Positions 36,603 through 48,942 are shown, counted from the stretch's first letter. The stretch: 64,000 nucleotides of DNA from Eriocheir sinensis (GCF_024679095.1 NC_066513.1:6972041-7036040), one strand, 5' to 3'. The notes: a model not told the origin generated them from the letters alone. Program-made: numbers and translations.

Positions 36603-37022
36603 TGAAGAAAGAAATTAGAAAGTTGGAAAGAATACAAAGAGCAACGATTAAATTACCGGAAACTCTGAGAGAACATGCTTATGAAGAAAGACTGGAGAAA
36701 TTGGGACTAACAACACTGGAGAGAAGAAGAGCGAGAAGGGACTGGAGGGATTGGAGAAATTGGACAGGGAAGACCTAGTGGTACGTGACAAAAGTGTGAC
36801 AAGAGGCAATGGTAAGAAACTGAAGAAGAGCGACTGTAGGAGAGACATCAAGAAATACAGTTTTCCATACAGAAGCTTAACAACATGGACGAACTTGACA
36901 AGGAGACTGTGTGTGCAAAAACGATTCATGAATTTAAAGCCAAACTGGATTATAAGCGTTATGGAGACGGGACAGCACGAGCCTAGTATGGCTCTTTTCT
37001 TGTATTTCACAACTAGGTAAAT
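36603..37022 (+). pseudogene. CR1-like LINE C-terminus and 3' tail
   Basis: The plus-strand reading KEIRKLERIQRATIKLPETL, then AYEERLEKLGLTTLERRRAR, is the family C-terminus, with frameshifts afterwards. It ends in the family tail caactaggtaaatacatgca followed by a (CA)n run. Head-to-head with the inverted endonuclease piece. Confidence 0.82.
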
Positions 37023-37246
37023 ACATGCACACACACATACACACACATTCTCCACCTAGACAGCTGCAGGAAAGGAAAAAACAATTACGCAAAACCAATC
37101 ACACGGGACAGGGCTTTTTTCGTGACTATAATTTCTTGAAGCTAAAATATGACTTGTTGCTTTCCTCTCAACACAGTAACGATGTTATGCATGTCCTGAA
37201 CTCATTGCTCCAAGTGTGAGAAAATGAGGAAGCGAAAAAACTATAT
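37023..37246. other. (CA)n and short non-coding interval
   Basis: Short CA-rich tail of the LINE and about 180 bp of unassigned DNA. Confidence 0.5.
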
Positions 37247-37332
37247 ACCGTATTTTGCGGCGTATAGCGCGCACCTTTTTCACATAAAAATTCCTGAAAG
37301 TTTAGCCCTACACGTTATATGGCGATTGTACA

Positions 37333-37527
37333 AATTTTTAATGATTTTTTTTTCTTCTTTGGGGTATTTTTAAGGGTCTGTTTCTCATCTTATCCAATAA
37401 CAACTGCAAAATTACCTTTATTATTGTAATGATCCTTCATAGTCCATGGCTGTCTTATAATATGTTACCATAGAATACAGGGCAATCAAATAACTACTAT
37501 ACAAAAAATAAATCGGTGGAGGATCGC
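37333..37527 (+). repeat. Inverted duplication, left arm (195 bp)
   Basis: Essentially identical in inverted form to 38583-38776. The two arms share variants (tttctcatcttatcc, ccatggctgtctta) that the copy at 9677 lacks, so the duplication is local and recent, or an assembly artefact. Confidence 0.8.
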
Positions 37528-37604
37528 CCATGCCTTGCTGTTATCCCGTTTTTCTGTCGGGCGCCATTTGTATGATCTAGATCTTGATGTCACAGGTGGC
37601 TTAA

Positions 37605-38431
37605 CCCTTTCATTGCTAAAAGCTTGCAGCGGGCGTTAGGCGTATTTGCTGGTGGCGCTAAATGCTCGCTGCGAGCTCCAGCCACACTCAAATCTCCCGC
37701 ATATGAGTGTTCCAACACTAATTCTCACAACACAGGATTGCCAATTGAGTGGGTTCTTCACTAAATTTGGTGGAAAATCATATCAGCCCAGCGCGGGAAA
37801 TCTACGGATGAGCAACTGGTGGATGTTCTTGCCCAATATAGCGACATTTTTGCATAGCTTCACCTATCACATGACTGATATTTTGACCAAATAGTTGTAA
37901 ATTTTGCAGTTGGCAATACTGCCCTGCCAGCACCCCATCATCAAGAGATCTACAGTAGTTGCCTTACGGCTGACCGTCACGCACGTATAAATGCACAGAT
38001 TCACAGGTAACACCCCCTGAGTGTGCCTGTACTTTCGCAGGAGAGGCTTACATTACCGAATCATATAGATCTTGGCCTCCTCTTTCCAATGGTGTGTTTG
38101 TTTTTTAGCTGTGATGAAGAGTTTTTGAGATACAAAGGTTAAAAGAGCGAGCACTGGCGTCACTTGCTGGTGGTGCTAAAAAGCTCGCCTGAAGCGGCAG
38201 TCGCACTCACAGCAAAAAACACCCCCTGAACGTGCCTGTACGTTCGCAGGAGAGGCTTACATAACCGAGTCTTACAGATCTTGGCCTCCTCTTTCCAATG
38301 ATGTTTTTGTTTTGTAACTGTGATGAATAGTTTTAGAGATATAGCGGTTAAAAGAGATCCCCTTCCCCTGCTGGGGTTCCTGAGCGCACCTGAGGGGATA
38401 GTCTCGTTGCGAACGCTTAGCAATGAAAGGG
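37605..38431. mobile_element. piggyBac-type MITE, copy 2 (TTAA flanks)
   Basis: An 827-bp element with inverted ends CCCTTTCATTGCTAAAAGCT and CCCTTTCATTGCTAAGCGTT (complemented), TTAA at 37601-37604 and 38432-38435. The unoccupied version of the site is at 10025-10035 (cacaggtggcttgattgtat). Homologous over its whole length to 2562-3393, including the repeated tgaacgtgcctgtac phrase. No coding. Confidence 0.83.
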
Positions 38432-38582
38432 TTAAGATTGTATGACTAAGAAGCAGTACAAGCTACATCAAAAATCATATTGGAAAAAATATCCATGTGT
38501 TCATTATTAATTATTAATATTAGTGAGAATAATGGGGTAAATATGATATCAGAAACTGTACATCATGAGTCTTGTACGAGGA

Positions 38583-38776
38583 GCGATCCTCCACCGATTT
38601 ATTTTTTGTATAGTAGTTATTTGATTGCCCTGTATTCTATGGTAACATATTATAAGACAGCCATGGACTATGAAGGATCATTACAATAATAAAGGTAATT
38701 TTGCAGTTGTTATTGGATAAGATGAGAAACAGACCCTTAAAAATACCCCAAAGAAGAAAAAAAATCATTAAAAATT
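38583..38776 (-). repeat. Inverted duplication, right arm
   Basis: Reverse complement of 37333-37527; absent from the related repeat at 10170-10180, where the flanks are continuous. Confidence 0.8.
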
Positions 38777-38928
38777 ATTTCACGCGATACCAGCCCGGCC
38801 GCCATTTGCTTTGAAAACCACACAATCACACCCATACAACAAACAGCTGCATGCCGTGTGTTACCAGAACCACGTGAATTGTGTCTTGCCTAGTTGTCTG
38901 TCATAACCTACGAGTGATTGTGACAATA

Positions 38929-39253
38929 CAGTCGTCCCTCAAATAGTACGGTTTCGGTTTTATATGGATTGTCATGGAAGAATTTTTGTAGGATTTTTAA
39001 ATTTCCCGCTCGACGCACCAAGTAGTTATGGCATGAGTGGCAACACTGTTCTACCAAAACACCTGCTGAAAGCACCCCAAAAGCATTCAAGATAGGTGTT
39101 CACCTTGCAGAAGAATTCAGACTTAGGAGAAGTTACGTTTTGGGATGTTATGTTGCCATAGGGAGAGCATAACACGAGGATGAGAGCAGCGTTCACTGTA
39201 TCTATGATCTTGATTTTGGTCTTGATGTCACAGGTGGCCTGGGATTTCTCCCT
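38929..39253. mobile_element. Tigger-type family C, copy B (left part only)
   Basis: Starts CAGTCGTCCCTCAAATAGTA after TA. It follows copy A (27278) to ctgggatttctccctt and then joins abruptly to the tyrosine recombinase reading. The right end of the element is not seen in the window. Confidence 0.72.
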
Positions 39254-40215
39254 TGCTCAGGCAATCCTTTAAGAACCAAGGCCTTTCGGATGAAGTTGCC
39301 GGATTTCTCCTTCAGTCATGGAGACAGGGTACGCAACGTCAGTATGGGCCACATATCAACGCTTGGGTGTCGCTTTGTGTCAGCAGGGAAGTTGATCCTT
39401 TTCGACCATCTTCAGATTTTTTGTTGGATTTCCTACTGCATGAATTTAAAAAAGAGACGGGACAATGTTACAGTACTATGAACACCATTCGTTCTGCCAT
39501 TTCTTCCGTTGCCACAATAGATGATAAACCTGCAGGTCAGCATCCTTTGGTAAAGAGATTCATGAAGGCAGTTTTTCAAGTAAAACCAGCTCTCCAGCGG
39601 CATCACTGTACCTGGGATCCGGAGTTAGTTTTGACCCATATTAGGAGCCTGGGACCTAATGAAAGTTTATCTACGATTCAGCTGTCAAGAAAATTAGTGA
39701 TGTTAATGTTGTTGGTTTCTGGACAACGTGGCCAAACCTTACACTTGCTGGACACCAGGAACATGTTTATCTCCAACTCTAGGGTTTCCTTTGGTATAGG
39801 TGATTTACTGAAAACATCCAGGCCAGGAAACCATCTTTCAAGCATTACTTTTAGGGCTTACCCTCCAGACATCCATTTGTGTGTTTATACAACTGTTCTA
39901 AGTTACTTGAAGGAAACAGAAGACAACCGGGGTACGATCACTAGGTTTTTTCTCACTACCAGACCCCCAATTAGGTTGGCCTACCGGGACACCCTCAGGC
40001 GTTGGACTAGGGACAGCTTGGCCGCTGCTGGAATTGACCTCTCCATCTTTGCTCCTCACTCCACTAGGTCTGTCGCTACCAGCAAAGCAGCTCTGTCCCT
40101 GCCCCTGTCAACCATCTTGGACACTGTGGGATGGTCCCGGGAATCCATCTTTGCAAAGTTTTACAAGAAACCCCTCTGTAGACAGGGTCTGTTTGGTGAA
40201 GCAGTTTTGTCATGA
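39253..40215 (+). CDS. Tyrosine recombinase of DIRS type
   Basis: Uninterrupted reading of 320 codons. The N-terminal half (FLLQSWRQGTQRQYGPHINA at about 18-37) is the core-binding domain. The catalytic half keeps every expected residue: Arg159 in SGQRGQ, Lys187 in LLKTSRPG, His269 and Arg272 in PHSTRS, Trp294 in GWS and the nucleophile Tyr304 in FAKFYKK. The LKTSRPG and PHS-R-A-TSKA signature is that of DIRS retroelement recombinases, which integrate circular DNA without target duplication. The frame is open at the 5' edge: the first codon is TTG at the join with Tigger-C DNA and the first ATG is Met76, so the native N-terminus or the upstream gag/RT genes are missing. A 3' inverted repeat follows at 40560-40852. 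Confidence 0.85.
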   Translation: MLRQSFKNQGLSDEVAGFLLQSWRQGTQRQYGPHINAWVSLCVSREVDPFRPSSDFLLDFLLHEFKKETGQCYSTMNTIRSAISSVATIDDKPAGQHPLVKRFMKAVFQVKPALQRHHCTWDPELVLTHIRSLGPNESLSTIQLSRKLVMLMLLVSGQRGQTLHLLDTRNMFISNSRVSFGIGDLLKTSRPGNHLSSITFRAYPPDIHLCVYTTVLSYLKETEDNRGTITRFFLTTRPPIRLAYRDTLRRWTRDSLAAAGIDLSIFAPHSTRSVATSKAALSLPLSTILDTVGWSRESIFAKFYKKPLCRQGLFGEAVLS

Positions 40216-40559
40216 TTTTGTTTTGTTTTTTCTTTGAGTTTACTGATGTCTTTGGGTATATATACATACTGTCATGTTATGTAAATTACAGCATCTTCTT
40301 TGTCATTGCTGGGGCATTTTTGGACTTTGGGGATAAGTTATGGTCCACTCTTGTGAGGGGTTTTTGTACCAGTATGAGTGTGTGAAGCATACAAATATAT
40401 TGTTTTTGTTTTCTTATGTGGGTTTAGTTTTTGGTCTTTCCCTTTTTCTTATATAGCAGATGAATGAGTGTCATTGTTTTGAGAGAAGTCGGTTTTGAGG
40501 AATCACTCTAAAGCTCTCATTGGCTATCGCTGGTGACGTCAGTTAAATATCGTGAAGTG
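40216..40559. other. 3' flank of the recombinase gene
   Basis: T/G-rich non-coding DNA with gggtatatatacatac at about 40253 and no ORF. Could be the end region of a DIRS element. Confidence 0.45.
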
Positions 40560-40852
40560 AAATTATAAGATTAACCGAGTACTTACCAGAACGAAGGTTG
40601 ATCATAATTTCACGAACATTTAACTATGTCACTGAGGTAGTAAATGCCCTCCCTCCTCCCCCCTCTTTTGCTTCTTTTCTTGCTAGCTGCATTAGTTTTA
40701 GAATTTGCTTCTTCCTCAAAACTGCTGCGTTAAAGGACTGGTTCGTGGGAGCTGCTGCCGGCATCTTGTTTACTACCTCAGTGACGTAGTTAAATGTTTG
40801 TGAAATTACGATCAACCTTCGTTCTGGTAAGTACTCGGTTAATCTTATAATT
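40560..40852. repeat. 84-bp inverted repeat (arms 40560-40643 and 40769-40852)
   Basis: Arms match at 81 of 84 positions by eye: aaattataagattaaccgag onward on the left and the complement on the right. The loop is 125 bp, C/T-rich on its left. It lies 345 bp after a DIRS-type recombinase; DIRS elements end in inverted repeats, so it may be one of their termini. No ORF. Confidence 0.75.
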
Positions 40853-41219
40853 TGATGGCGAGCCCTTTTTAGGGTCCACCGTACCACAGGCACGACTCAT
40901 GAAAGCCCTAAAAAGGGTCTGCTGACGTTCTCGGGTTAAGACTGGTTTCGCCAAGAAAAAAATCCAAGATGTAGCCAACACTGGCGAAATAACAAGGTGT
41001 CATATTTGCCAACGCTTTACGGGTTAAAGTGATTTTTATTAATAACGATGCCGTATAAGGTAAGATAATGAATTTCAAAGTAAAAGATTTTTTTCATAAA
41101 CAATTGCCATAACATAAGGATTTTCTTGTCCTACATATTGTAATATGTCACTGGATTGCTCCAGTACCTTTCCAGGAGGAGAGCATAACTTAAGGGAAGG
41201 CGATGCACAACAATGACAA
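40853..41219. other. Non-coding interval
   Basis: Contains a small hairpin (agccctttttagggtcc and gccctaaaaagggtc at about 40861 and 40905). No gene. Confidence 0.45.
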
Positions 41220-42511
41220 CAGTACCCTCTCGAGTTTTGCGCTATCTGAGTTTCACGATCCTCGAGTTTAGCGCTTAGTTCTAAATTCTTACCATCACGA
41301 CTTTCGTGCATTACCGCCATGAGTTTCGCGTTGCTTGGACATGTACGGGTCACGGGAGTGAGTTGTTGGTTGTCCTTATGAATGGAAAACGGTTGTGAGT
41401 ACGAGCCTGGGTACGTGGGTATCGAACGGCTGCATGTAAACAACCAGACGACGGCAGTGGCTGAGGAGTGAGGACTCGTAAAATGGACTGGCAGAGCTGC
41501 TTTGCTTACAACTTGATTAACAAGATAAGAGAACACCTCGTGCTGGGGAACCACAGTCCAAAAATGTTTTTATCAAGTCTATGAAAATTGTAGATCTCCC
41601 AGTGTTGTTTTCCTTTTCTTCTTCTTTTTCTTTTGACCTGGAATGCACGGCAGCGCTGGTGAAAAGTAATAGTGAAAAAATAACAAAAGGGCATAGAAAA
41701 GCAAAATCAGGGAAAGAAAAGGACAGAAAAACACCTAAGTTCAGGGTGAAGTGTATAAGTGCGCACTGTTAAGTAACGAAGGGCCGCTTTCACAGTCACT
41801 TTGTTTGTTTTGATTGTTACCAATGGCGGCGATCGCTTAGTATTTCACGTGAAACAGGCCGATAGGGTAGTGGCGGCTGGAGACGAAGCGAGAGATGTTG
41901 AGAGTAAGTGGTAAGTGCGGGGCTAGGCTAACCCCGCAGCCGCCACTACCCATCAGCCAGTTTCACGTGGAAATACTAGAGCGGCGACCGCCGCCATTGG
42001 TAACGATCAAAACAAACAAAATGACTGTGAAAGCAGCCCTAAGTGCATGTTGTGAAGTATAAAAGTGTGGAGAAGGAGGAACTAAGAAGCAATACAAAGC
42101 GTTACATGTCAAAAGAAGAAGGAGAAGGTCCACTATACTGGCCGGTGTTGCGAGAAATATCTCTCCACTGAAATTAGTCATTCTGCTGTCCACCACGCAT
42201 GCGCGCTGTGGGAATACACAGCATTAAAAGTATTAATTTGCCTGGTTTTGTTCTAGTTTGTCCGCTTGTGATCTTTGTGAGCGGTGAGGGAAATAAGGAT
42301 ACAGTAACCAAGTTGAACCTCTCTGTGAGCTATTTTGTGGCAGCGGCAGTGGTTTACGTTCAATAGGCATTGAAAAGTCCATCATGATATTAGTGATTTC
42401 ATGATTTTTAACAGATAAAGTGAGCAGATCATTTCATAACACACAGAAAACTACCAGAAAAATATAGGTTTGTCCAACTGTCCCACGGGTGACCGCGAGC
42501 GACCACCCTTA

Positions 42512-43405
<894 letters not shown>

Positions 43406-43783
43406 TTAGAACATAAGAATGTAAGGAGTCTGCAAGAGGCCGGTTGGCCTTTAGCAGACGACATCACATGGATCACAAGCGTGTATTCAGAACTGCCAGC
43501 CAATTGTAAGGCAGGCGCCTTCAACTGGGGCTTCAAAACGATCTGTTCTTACTTCCCATTTTCTGCCTATTAACAAGGTACGTATTTTGAGATAACAAGG
43601 GAGTAAAGTCGAAAAAATTGTGATAACAATTAAGGAAGTAAAGTCAGACAAAGTCATTATTTTCCATGGGTCGGAACCAATAAGCGCTTTTACATGGATT
43701 TCAATACCTCGAGTCTCGCGATCCTCGAGTTTAGCGCCATACCTTCGGAATTAAGCAAGCGCGAAACTCGAGAGGGTACTGTA

Positions 43784-46271
43784 TTTTCGATTCAGACATC
43801 AAAATTTGGGTTTTAACAGTTTTGTTACCCTTGAAATGCTCCCAGTTTCCTGTGAAAATGGCACGTTGATATCTCAATTCCTTCCATCCTTAATTTGGCT
43901 TTGTTTACATTCTAAAGAGCCCTGCCATGCATACGCCACATTTTGTGGTTGCTCACGACTGAAGGATTTTGAAGCATTATTTTACGTTCTTTTTTTATGT
44001 TCTGGTAGTATTTAATAATATGGACCACCATATGTCAGTATCAAGCAGCTCTGGGTGGTGAATGAGGCACATCAGTGAGTGACACACTTAAGTGTCTCCT
44101 CAGATGCTTTGAGGAGGAAGCATTGAAGCTTTGTTCAACTGCTGAACACCTTTCTTGTCTTACCTTCCACCCCTAACAAGAACAACTCCCATAATAGACA
44201 AGATGAAGAAGAGGAAGAAGGAGATGGTGTCCAGCACGGATTACAGCCCTAGTGGTTTTGATTAAATTTTGCAACAAAGAGGAAGGTGGCGCCTTCTGAC
44301 ACTCATCTAGAATGACTAATATCCCCATTTTTATGGGAGGGGACCAGGTGCCATTTAAGTTTAGGACTTATTCATATATATGAAAACAATGATAAACCTA
44401 AAATAGAATATTTATTACCAACAAAACCCTTATATATACATACAGCTGCAGCATATAACATACTTTGGCAGAAAACGGGCCAAATCTCAAAACTGAGGTT
44501 ATCAACGAATTTGATGACATGACGCAAAAAGTTCTCAATATATTTAAAAAATAAAAACTTGTCTATAAAAAGCATATTAAAGCAAAACAATTCCTCGTAC
44601 AGATTTACTATACACGGAAAATTAAAAGTCTGAGAGCTCTGAATGTGGGAAAAATTTGGCCTTTATTAATTATTGCTGAATATTGCCATATTCATTGCCA
44701 CTTTATTCTGCGACAACATAAGATATAAAAAAATCCCCACCAGGGAATGCTAGCTTTGTGGTTAGTTGGTTTAGGGTTAACTTTTCGTAGAATTTAATTG
44801 AAAACTAAGACCGTGATGTCTCGCAAAAGTAATGGTATGTTTTAAAATATTTTTACCTATCAGAATTTTTTTTTTTTATAAAAAAGTATTCTGCTGAAGT
44901 CAGTCAAACTTACTCATTTTACTTTCACTGTGTCCCTAAACACGGTGTTATTAAATCAGGCAAATTGAAAAAAAATTAAAAAATCTTCTTCTATGGCCTC
45001 ATTGGCCTGGCATCTCCCCACCTGAAGTAATTTAATGCAAAAATGTAAATTTACAGTAACTGAAGGAATTAATTTAATTTGCAGTGCCAAATTAGACTAA
45101 AAGAGCTTTATCTATTCTGAAACAGTTAATTTACCTGGTATTGAATGCTAATCGCTTGAGCCTCGGAGTTGGTGCTGACATATGAGGCAGCAAGACCCCT
45201 ATCACTTAGTCAGGTTTTCCATCATCTACATCCTCTATTATAAGTTTTCTAAGGTATGAGACCTTAAATACACTAAAGTTTTCACCACAATCCATTATTT
45301 TGGCTTCACAAATGGAGTACCCATCATATAAAACAAATTTTGTATCATTTCTAATCGATGTTTCAAACATAGGTCAGAGGATGTTTATGAGATATGCACT
45401 CCCTAAGTTAAGGGTAGCCAGCAATAGTTTTGTTATGTTACGAAACACCTGGAACACTGATAAAACACCCTAAGGATAATGAGTACATGAATGAAATCAC
45501 TACTCGTGTAGGTGTCACTGTCATGATTTACATTTACATCTTGTGTAACACTACCATTAACACACACGGATACAAAAACCACAAATTGTTTGTTTATAGT
45601 GTGGACACTCCATATATTTAAAATCTCACTGCATGGATCATCCACTCAATGCCATTAGCATTTACACAAGCACTCAAGTCATCCTATGACACTGGAGTTC
45701 ACTTTCATCACTTCATTTCATCACATCTTAACATATCCCAGTATTCAGTGCCTTAGCAGCACACTCTTGATGGCCAAATATTACATTAAAAAAATATAAA
45801 AAAAATCATCTCAATTTAGCCATGAGTCACCCGCCAATACCACCATTGCTCAGCTGCGCGCCCATCTTCCCTGATACATGTTAGAGGGAGACCATTCTAA
45901 CCTTATAAATATGGCCATAGGAGCATCTGCTCATAATGCTCTCCTGTATGGTTCCTCACCAAATCATCATAAATTTCGAAAAATACATTTTGATATTATA
46001 GAATTCAATTCTATATAATTTGTGAAGATTACTTTGTTACTTTATATCTCTGGTAGGAGTAGGAAGTTTAGGAATGTGATAACACTGACTGGTGTGTTTG
46101 TGAGGAGAGTATGTTAGTAACATTGGTGAGAGGAAATGGCAATAAAAACATTATTGAAAAGAAAAAATGATCAAGGTAAATATTTTCATAAGCTTTTCTA
46201 TTAGAATCCTTATAAATGATAAAATTCAAATATAAAATTAGAAAATGGTAGAATGAGGAACACACCTTTAC
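43784..46271. other. Intron sequence 3' of exon A
   Basis: About 2.5 kb of AT-rich DNA without transposon ends or coding signals that I can defend. The best non-repetitive block in the window and a good anchor for single-copy probes. Confidence 0.5.
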
Positions 46272-46443
46272 CTGTACTCCTGGACAACTTGGGCAGCCTG
46301 AGGCGAGGGAGGTCAATGGATGGAGCCATGGACCTGCGACTCTTGGGGCCTCCAGTGCCAGTTTTGCCCTTTAGAGTGCCATTACCATCAGACTCTGTCC
46401 CACAGTCCAAAATGTTTGGTAGACTTGAGGCCTTCTTACTGTC
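46272..46443 (-). CDS. Host gene exon A (internal exon, unidentified gene)
   Basis: Internal coding exon of 172 nt on the minus strand. The acceptor reads ttgcttctgcag before GACAGTAAG, and the donor reads AGTACAG/gtaaag. The exon starts in phase 0 and ends after the first base of a codon. It encodes about 57 residues, beginning DSKKASSLPNILD and ending LRLPKLSRST, with a basic motif KSRRSMAPS in the middle. The peptide is rich in Ser, Lys, Gly and Pro, has no recognisable fold, and looks like a disordered linker; RRSM could be a basophilic kinase site (inference). The one-base overhang joins exactly to the two-base start of the exon at 30581-30642. It sits in DNA without transposon coding. 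I do not recognise the gene; the upstream exons must lie beyond this exon, possibly outside the window. Confidence 0.72.
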
Positions 46444-46512
46444 CTGCAGAAGCAATTTTCAACATGAAAAACAACCACATGAAAGGTACCTCTTGAAATC
46501 TGAAGTGTGTGT

Positions 46513-46540
46513 ATTTACCTAGCTGTATTTACCTAGTTGT
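46513..46540 (-). repeat. CR1-like LINE 3' tail remnant
   Basis: Two units of the tail (complement aactaggtaaatac / agctaggtaaatac) about 70 bp upstream of exon A, next to a MITE. Confidence 0.6.
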
Positions 46541-46544
46541 GGTA

Positions 46545-46663
46545 CAGGTAACTCTCGATTCTGTGAGTATTGTGTCCTTGAATAGGTCGCGTAAATCAAA
46601 AACAATGTAAATCAAAACAGAGGTAGGTTTCTATCGAAAAATAAATATTCACTACATTCAGTG

Positions 46664-46727
<64 letters not shown>

Positions 46728-47128
46728 CCATATCACCGAGATATCCACTCAGGCACTCACTCAGTCTCAGCCTCACTCGTGTGAGGAAGAAATGAGGGAC
46801 ACCATGAGTGACTGGCTAGTATTGGTACTGGTACCGTACCGTATAGCTGGTACCGTAAGTACCGATACTGGTACCAGTACCTGCCCACCTCTATTGTTGA
46901 GTAGCGTGGCAGCGTGGGTACTGTATTGTTGTTCAAGTGGCGTGCGGGAAGAACTGAGCTCAGCTGTGTGGCCGCGGCGCCGTGTGAGTCCAGTTGTGTG
47001 AGACATCTGGTGGCCACTCCATAAAATATCGCATATAAGTGAAAAAACGTGTAAATTATACATTTATTTGGATTTTGAACCACGCGTTATTTAAAAAACA
47101 CGTTAACCAAACTCGCGTAAATCGAGAG
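46545..47128. mobile_element. MITE (CAGGTAACTCTCG family), copy III
   Basis: Left end complete after TA; right end stops at aaatcgagag, seven bases short, where a LINE begins. Contains (GA)n at 46664-46722. Confidence 0.78.
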
Positions 47129-48127
47129 TGATGGACTCATTAAATACCTGGAGGACTTCCTAACTAACAGGGAAATGAGGACGATAATCAGAGACAATGT
47201 TTCCAACTGATGCCCTGTGATGAGTGGGGTCCCACAAGGTTCGGTGTTGGCGCCAATAATGTTTGCTGTTTAAATAAATGATATGGTGGACGGAGTGACT
47301 AGCTATGTGAGTGAGTGAATGTGAAGGACTGAGAGGCATTGCAGAGGGACCTGGATAGAATATGGGAGTGGAGTGGTACATGGCAGATGGAGTTCAACCT
47401 TGGGAAATGTAAAAAATGGAGTTTAGTAGGAGTGGTAGAAGATGAGAATATGATTATAAGATGGGAAGTGAGATAATATGCAGAGGAGTGGAAGAAAAAG
47501 ATTTGGGAGTGACCATCTCGGAGAACATGTCACCGGACAAACACATCAACAGGATAACGGGACAAACTATGAATTTGCTGAGGAACATAAGGACGGCATT
47601 TGTGTATTTGGATGAGGAGATGATGAAGAAAATAATAGTTACAATGATAAGGCCAAGGTTGGAGCATGTAGCAGTGGTCTGGTCTCCTCACAAAAAGAAG
47701 AACATAAGAAAGCTGGAAAGAGTGCAGAGAGTGGCAACTAAGATGGTACTGGAACTTAGAGATTGGACTTATGAGGAGAGACTCAATAGCATGGGGCTCA
47801 CAACCCTGGAGAAAAGAAGAGAAAGAGGAGACCTGTTAGTGGTATACAGGGTGGCGAGCGGGGTGAAGTATTTCGACAGAGAGGACCTGTGTGTGTGGAA
47901 TGAAAGAGAAACGAGAGGACATAGAAAGAAGTTGAGGGCGACCACATGCAGGCGAGATGTGAAAAAGTTTAGCTTCCCAAACAGAAGCATTGAGCTATGG
48001 AATGGACTGGAGGAGGAGGTGGTTTGTGCAAGAAACATTCATGATGTTAAGGAAAAGTTGGATAAGAGAGGATATGGAGACAGGACAGCACGAGCGTAGC
48101 TCTTTTCCCGTATGTCACAACTAGGTA

Positions 48128-48130
<3 letters not shown>
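47129..48130 (+). pseudogene. CR1-like LINE RT C-terminal half (copy beta)
   Basis: 5'-truncated copy. It starts at the codons for GLIKYLEDF; SGVPQGSVLAPIMFA is readable, then a deletion removes the FADD box (about 47310). The reading 47461-48099 is open: KDLGVTISENMSPDKHINRI, VYLDEEMMKKIIVTMIRPRL, RVATKMVLELRDWTYEERLN, and RGYGDRTARA at the end. The 3' tail cacaactaggtaattacaca follows directly. This defines the C-terminus of the family most cleanly. Confidence 0.85.
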
Positions 48131-48162
<32 letters not shown>

Positions 48163-48165
<3 letters not shown>

Positions 48166-48239
48166 GAAGTAAGGATAAAGAAAGAGGAAGCGTGGAGAAA
48201 GTGTAACAGAACGAAACGACAGAATGTCTGGGAACTATA
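48163..48239 (+). pseudogene. CR1-like LINE copy alpha, left piece
   Basis: Reads KKEEAWRKC..NRTKRQNVWELY. It joins in frame to KQKRNEYIRICREE at 56790 when the intervening Tigger-A copy 4 and one TA are removed. It is homologous to 49950-50050 of copy gamma. Confidence 0.75.
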
Positions 48240-48436
48240 CAGTACCCTCTCGAGTTTCGCGCTATCCGAGTTTCGCGGTTAGTCCTAAATTCTTACCATC
48301 CCGAGTTTCGCACATTATCACCCTGAGTTTCGCACTGCTTTGACATGTACGGGTCATGTCTACTTACCATCAGCGTCACAGACGCTACCTTAAAAGATAG
48401 TATCATACTGGACGTTTTCCTCCAAACATTGTGGCT

Positions 48437-48441
<5 letters not shown>

Positions 48442-48517
<76 letters not shown>
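48442..48517. repeat. (GA)n microsatellite
   Basis: Pure GA run at the same place in Tigger-A as the 429-bp tract at 32103. Confidence 0.95.
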
Positions 48518-48519
<2 letters not shown>

Positions 48520-48689
48520 CTTATTAACACGTTAACCGTGTTTGAACTTCCCGCTGCCTCCTCCCTGTCGCGTTTGGTTCAACTCAGCGCAGCCTCAACA
48601 CCACACGAGCCCCCGACTCGGGAGGAGGTGTGTAGCTTGACTCTGGTTATGAGCCCCTCTCATGAAAGGTGAGATAGAGAGGATGAAAA

Positions 48690-48913
48690 CAAGGAGAAAG
48701 AAGAAGGGTGTGTGGAGGAAGGGTCAGAAAGGAGTCAGGTCAGGGCTTTGGTCAGGACATGACCTGACTCAGGTCAGGTCATGTCCATACCTGTCACACA
48801 CACACAGAAGGTGAAATGAGAAGGATGTGGGGAGGGAGGGTTAGAAAGGAGAGTCAGATCAGGGTTTTGGTCAAAACATGACCTGACTCAGGTCAGGTCA
48901 TGTCGTGACTTGT

Positions 48914-48942
<29 letters not shown>
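48690..48942. repeat. Minisatellite, left block (about 105-bp units)
   Basis: Two units of (CA)n, gaaggtgaaatgagaaggat, gggagggaggg, gtcagatcaggg and a palindromic tgacctgactcaggtca. The same unit follows the LINE at 54054-54300, so the LINE sits inside the array. Confidence 0.75.

Larger units (their letters stand above)
37247..38928. mobile_element. Repeat beginning CCGTATTTTGCGGCGTATAG, with inverted duplication
   Basis: Second copy of the repeat at 9677-10335. It has been enlarged by a piggyBac-type MITE (37605-38431) and by a 195-bp piece (38583-38776) that is the inverted copy of 37333-37527. It ends gtcataacctacgagtgatt, shared with the first copy, next to Tigger-C copy B. Confidence 0.65.

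Noticed and set aside
46257..46522. Plus-strand ORF of 89 codons over exon A
   Set aside because: Antisense shadow; the minus strand has canonical splice sites on both sides and a phase that fits two other exons.
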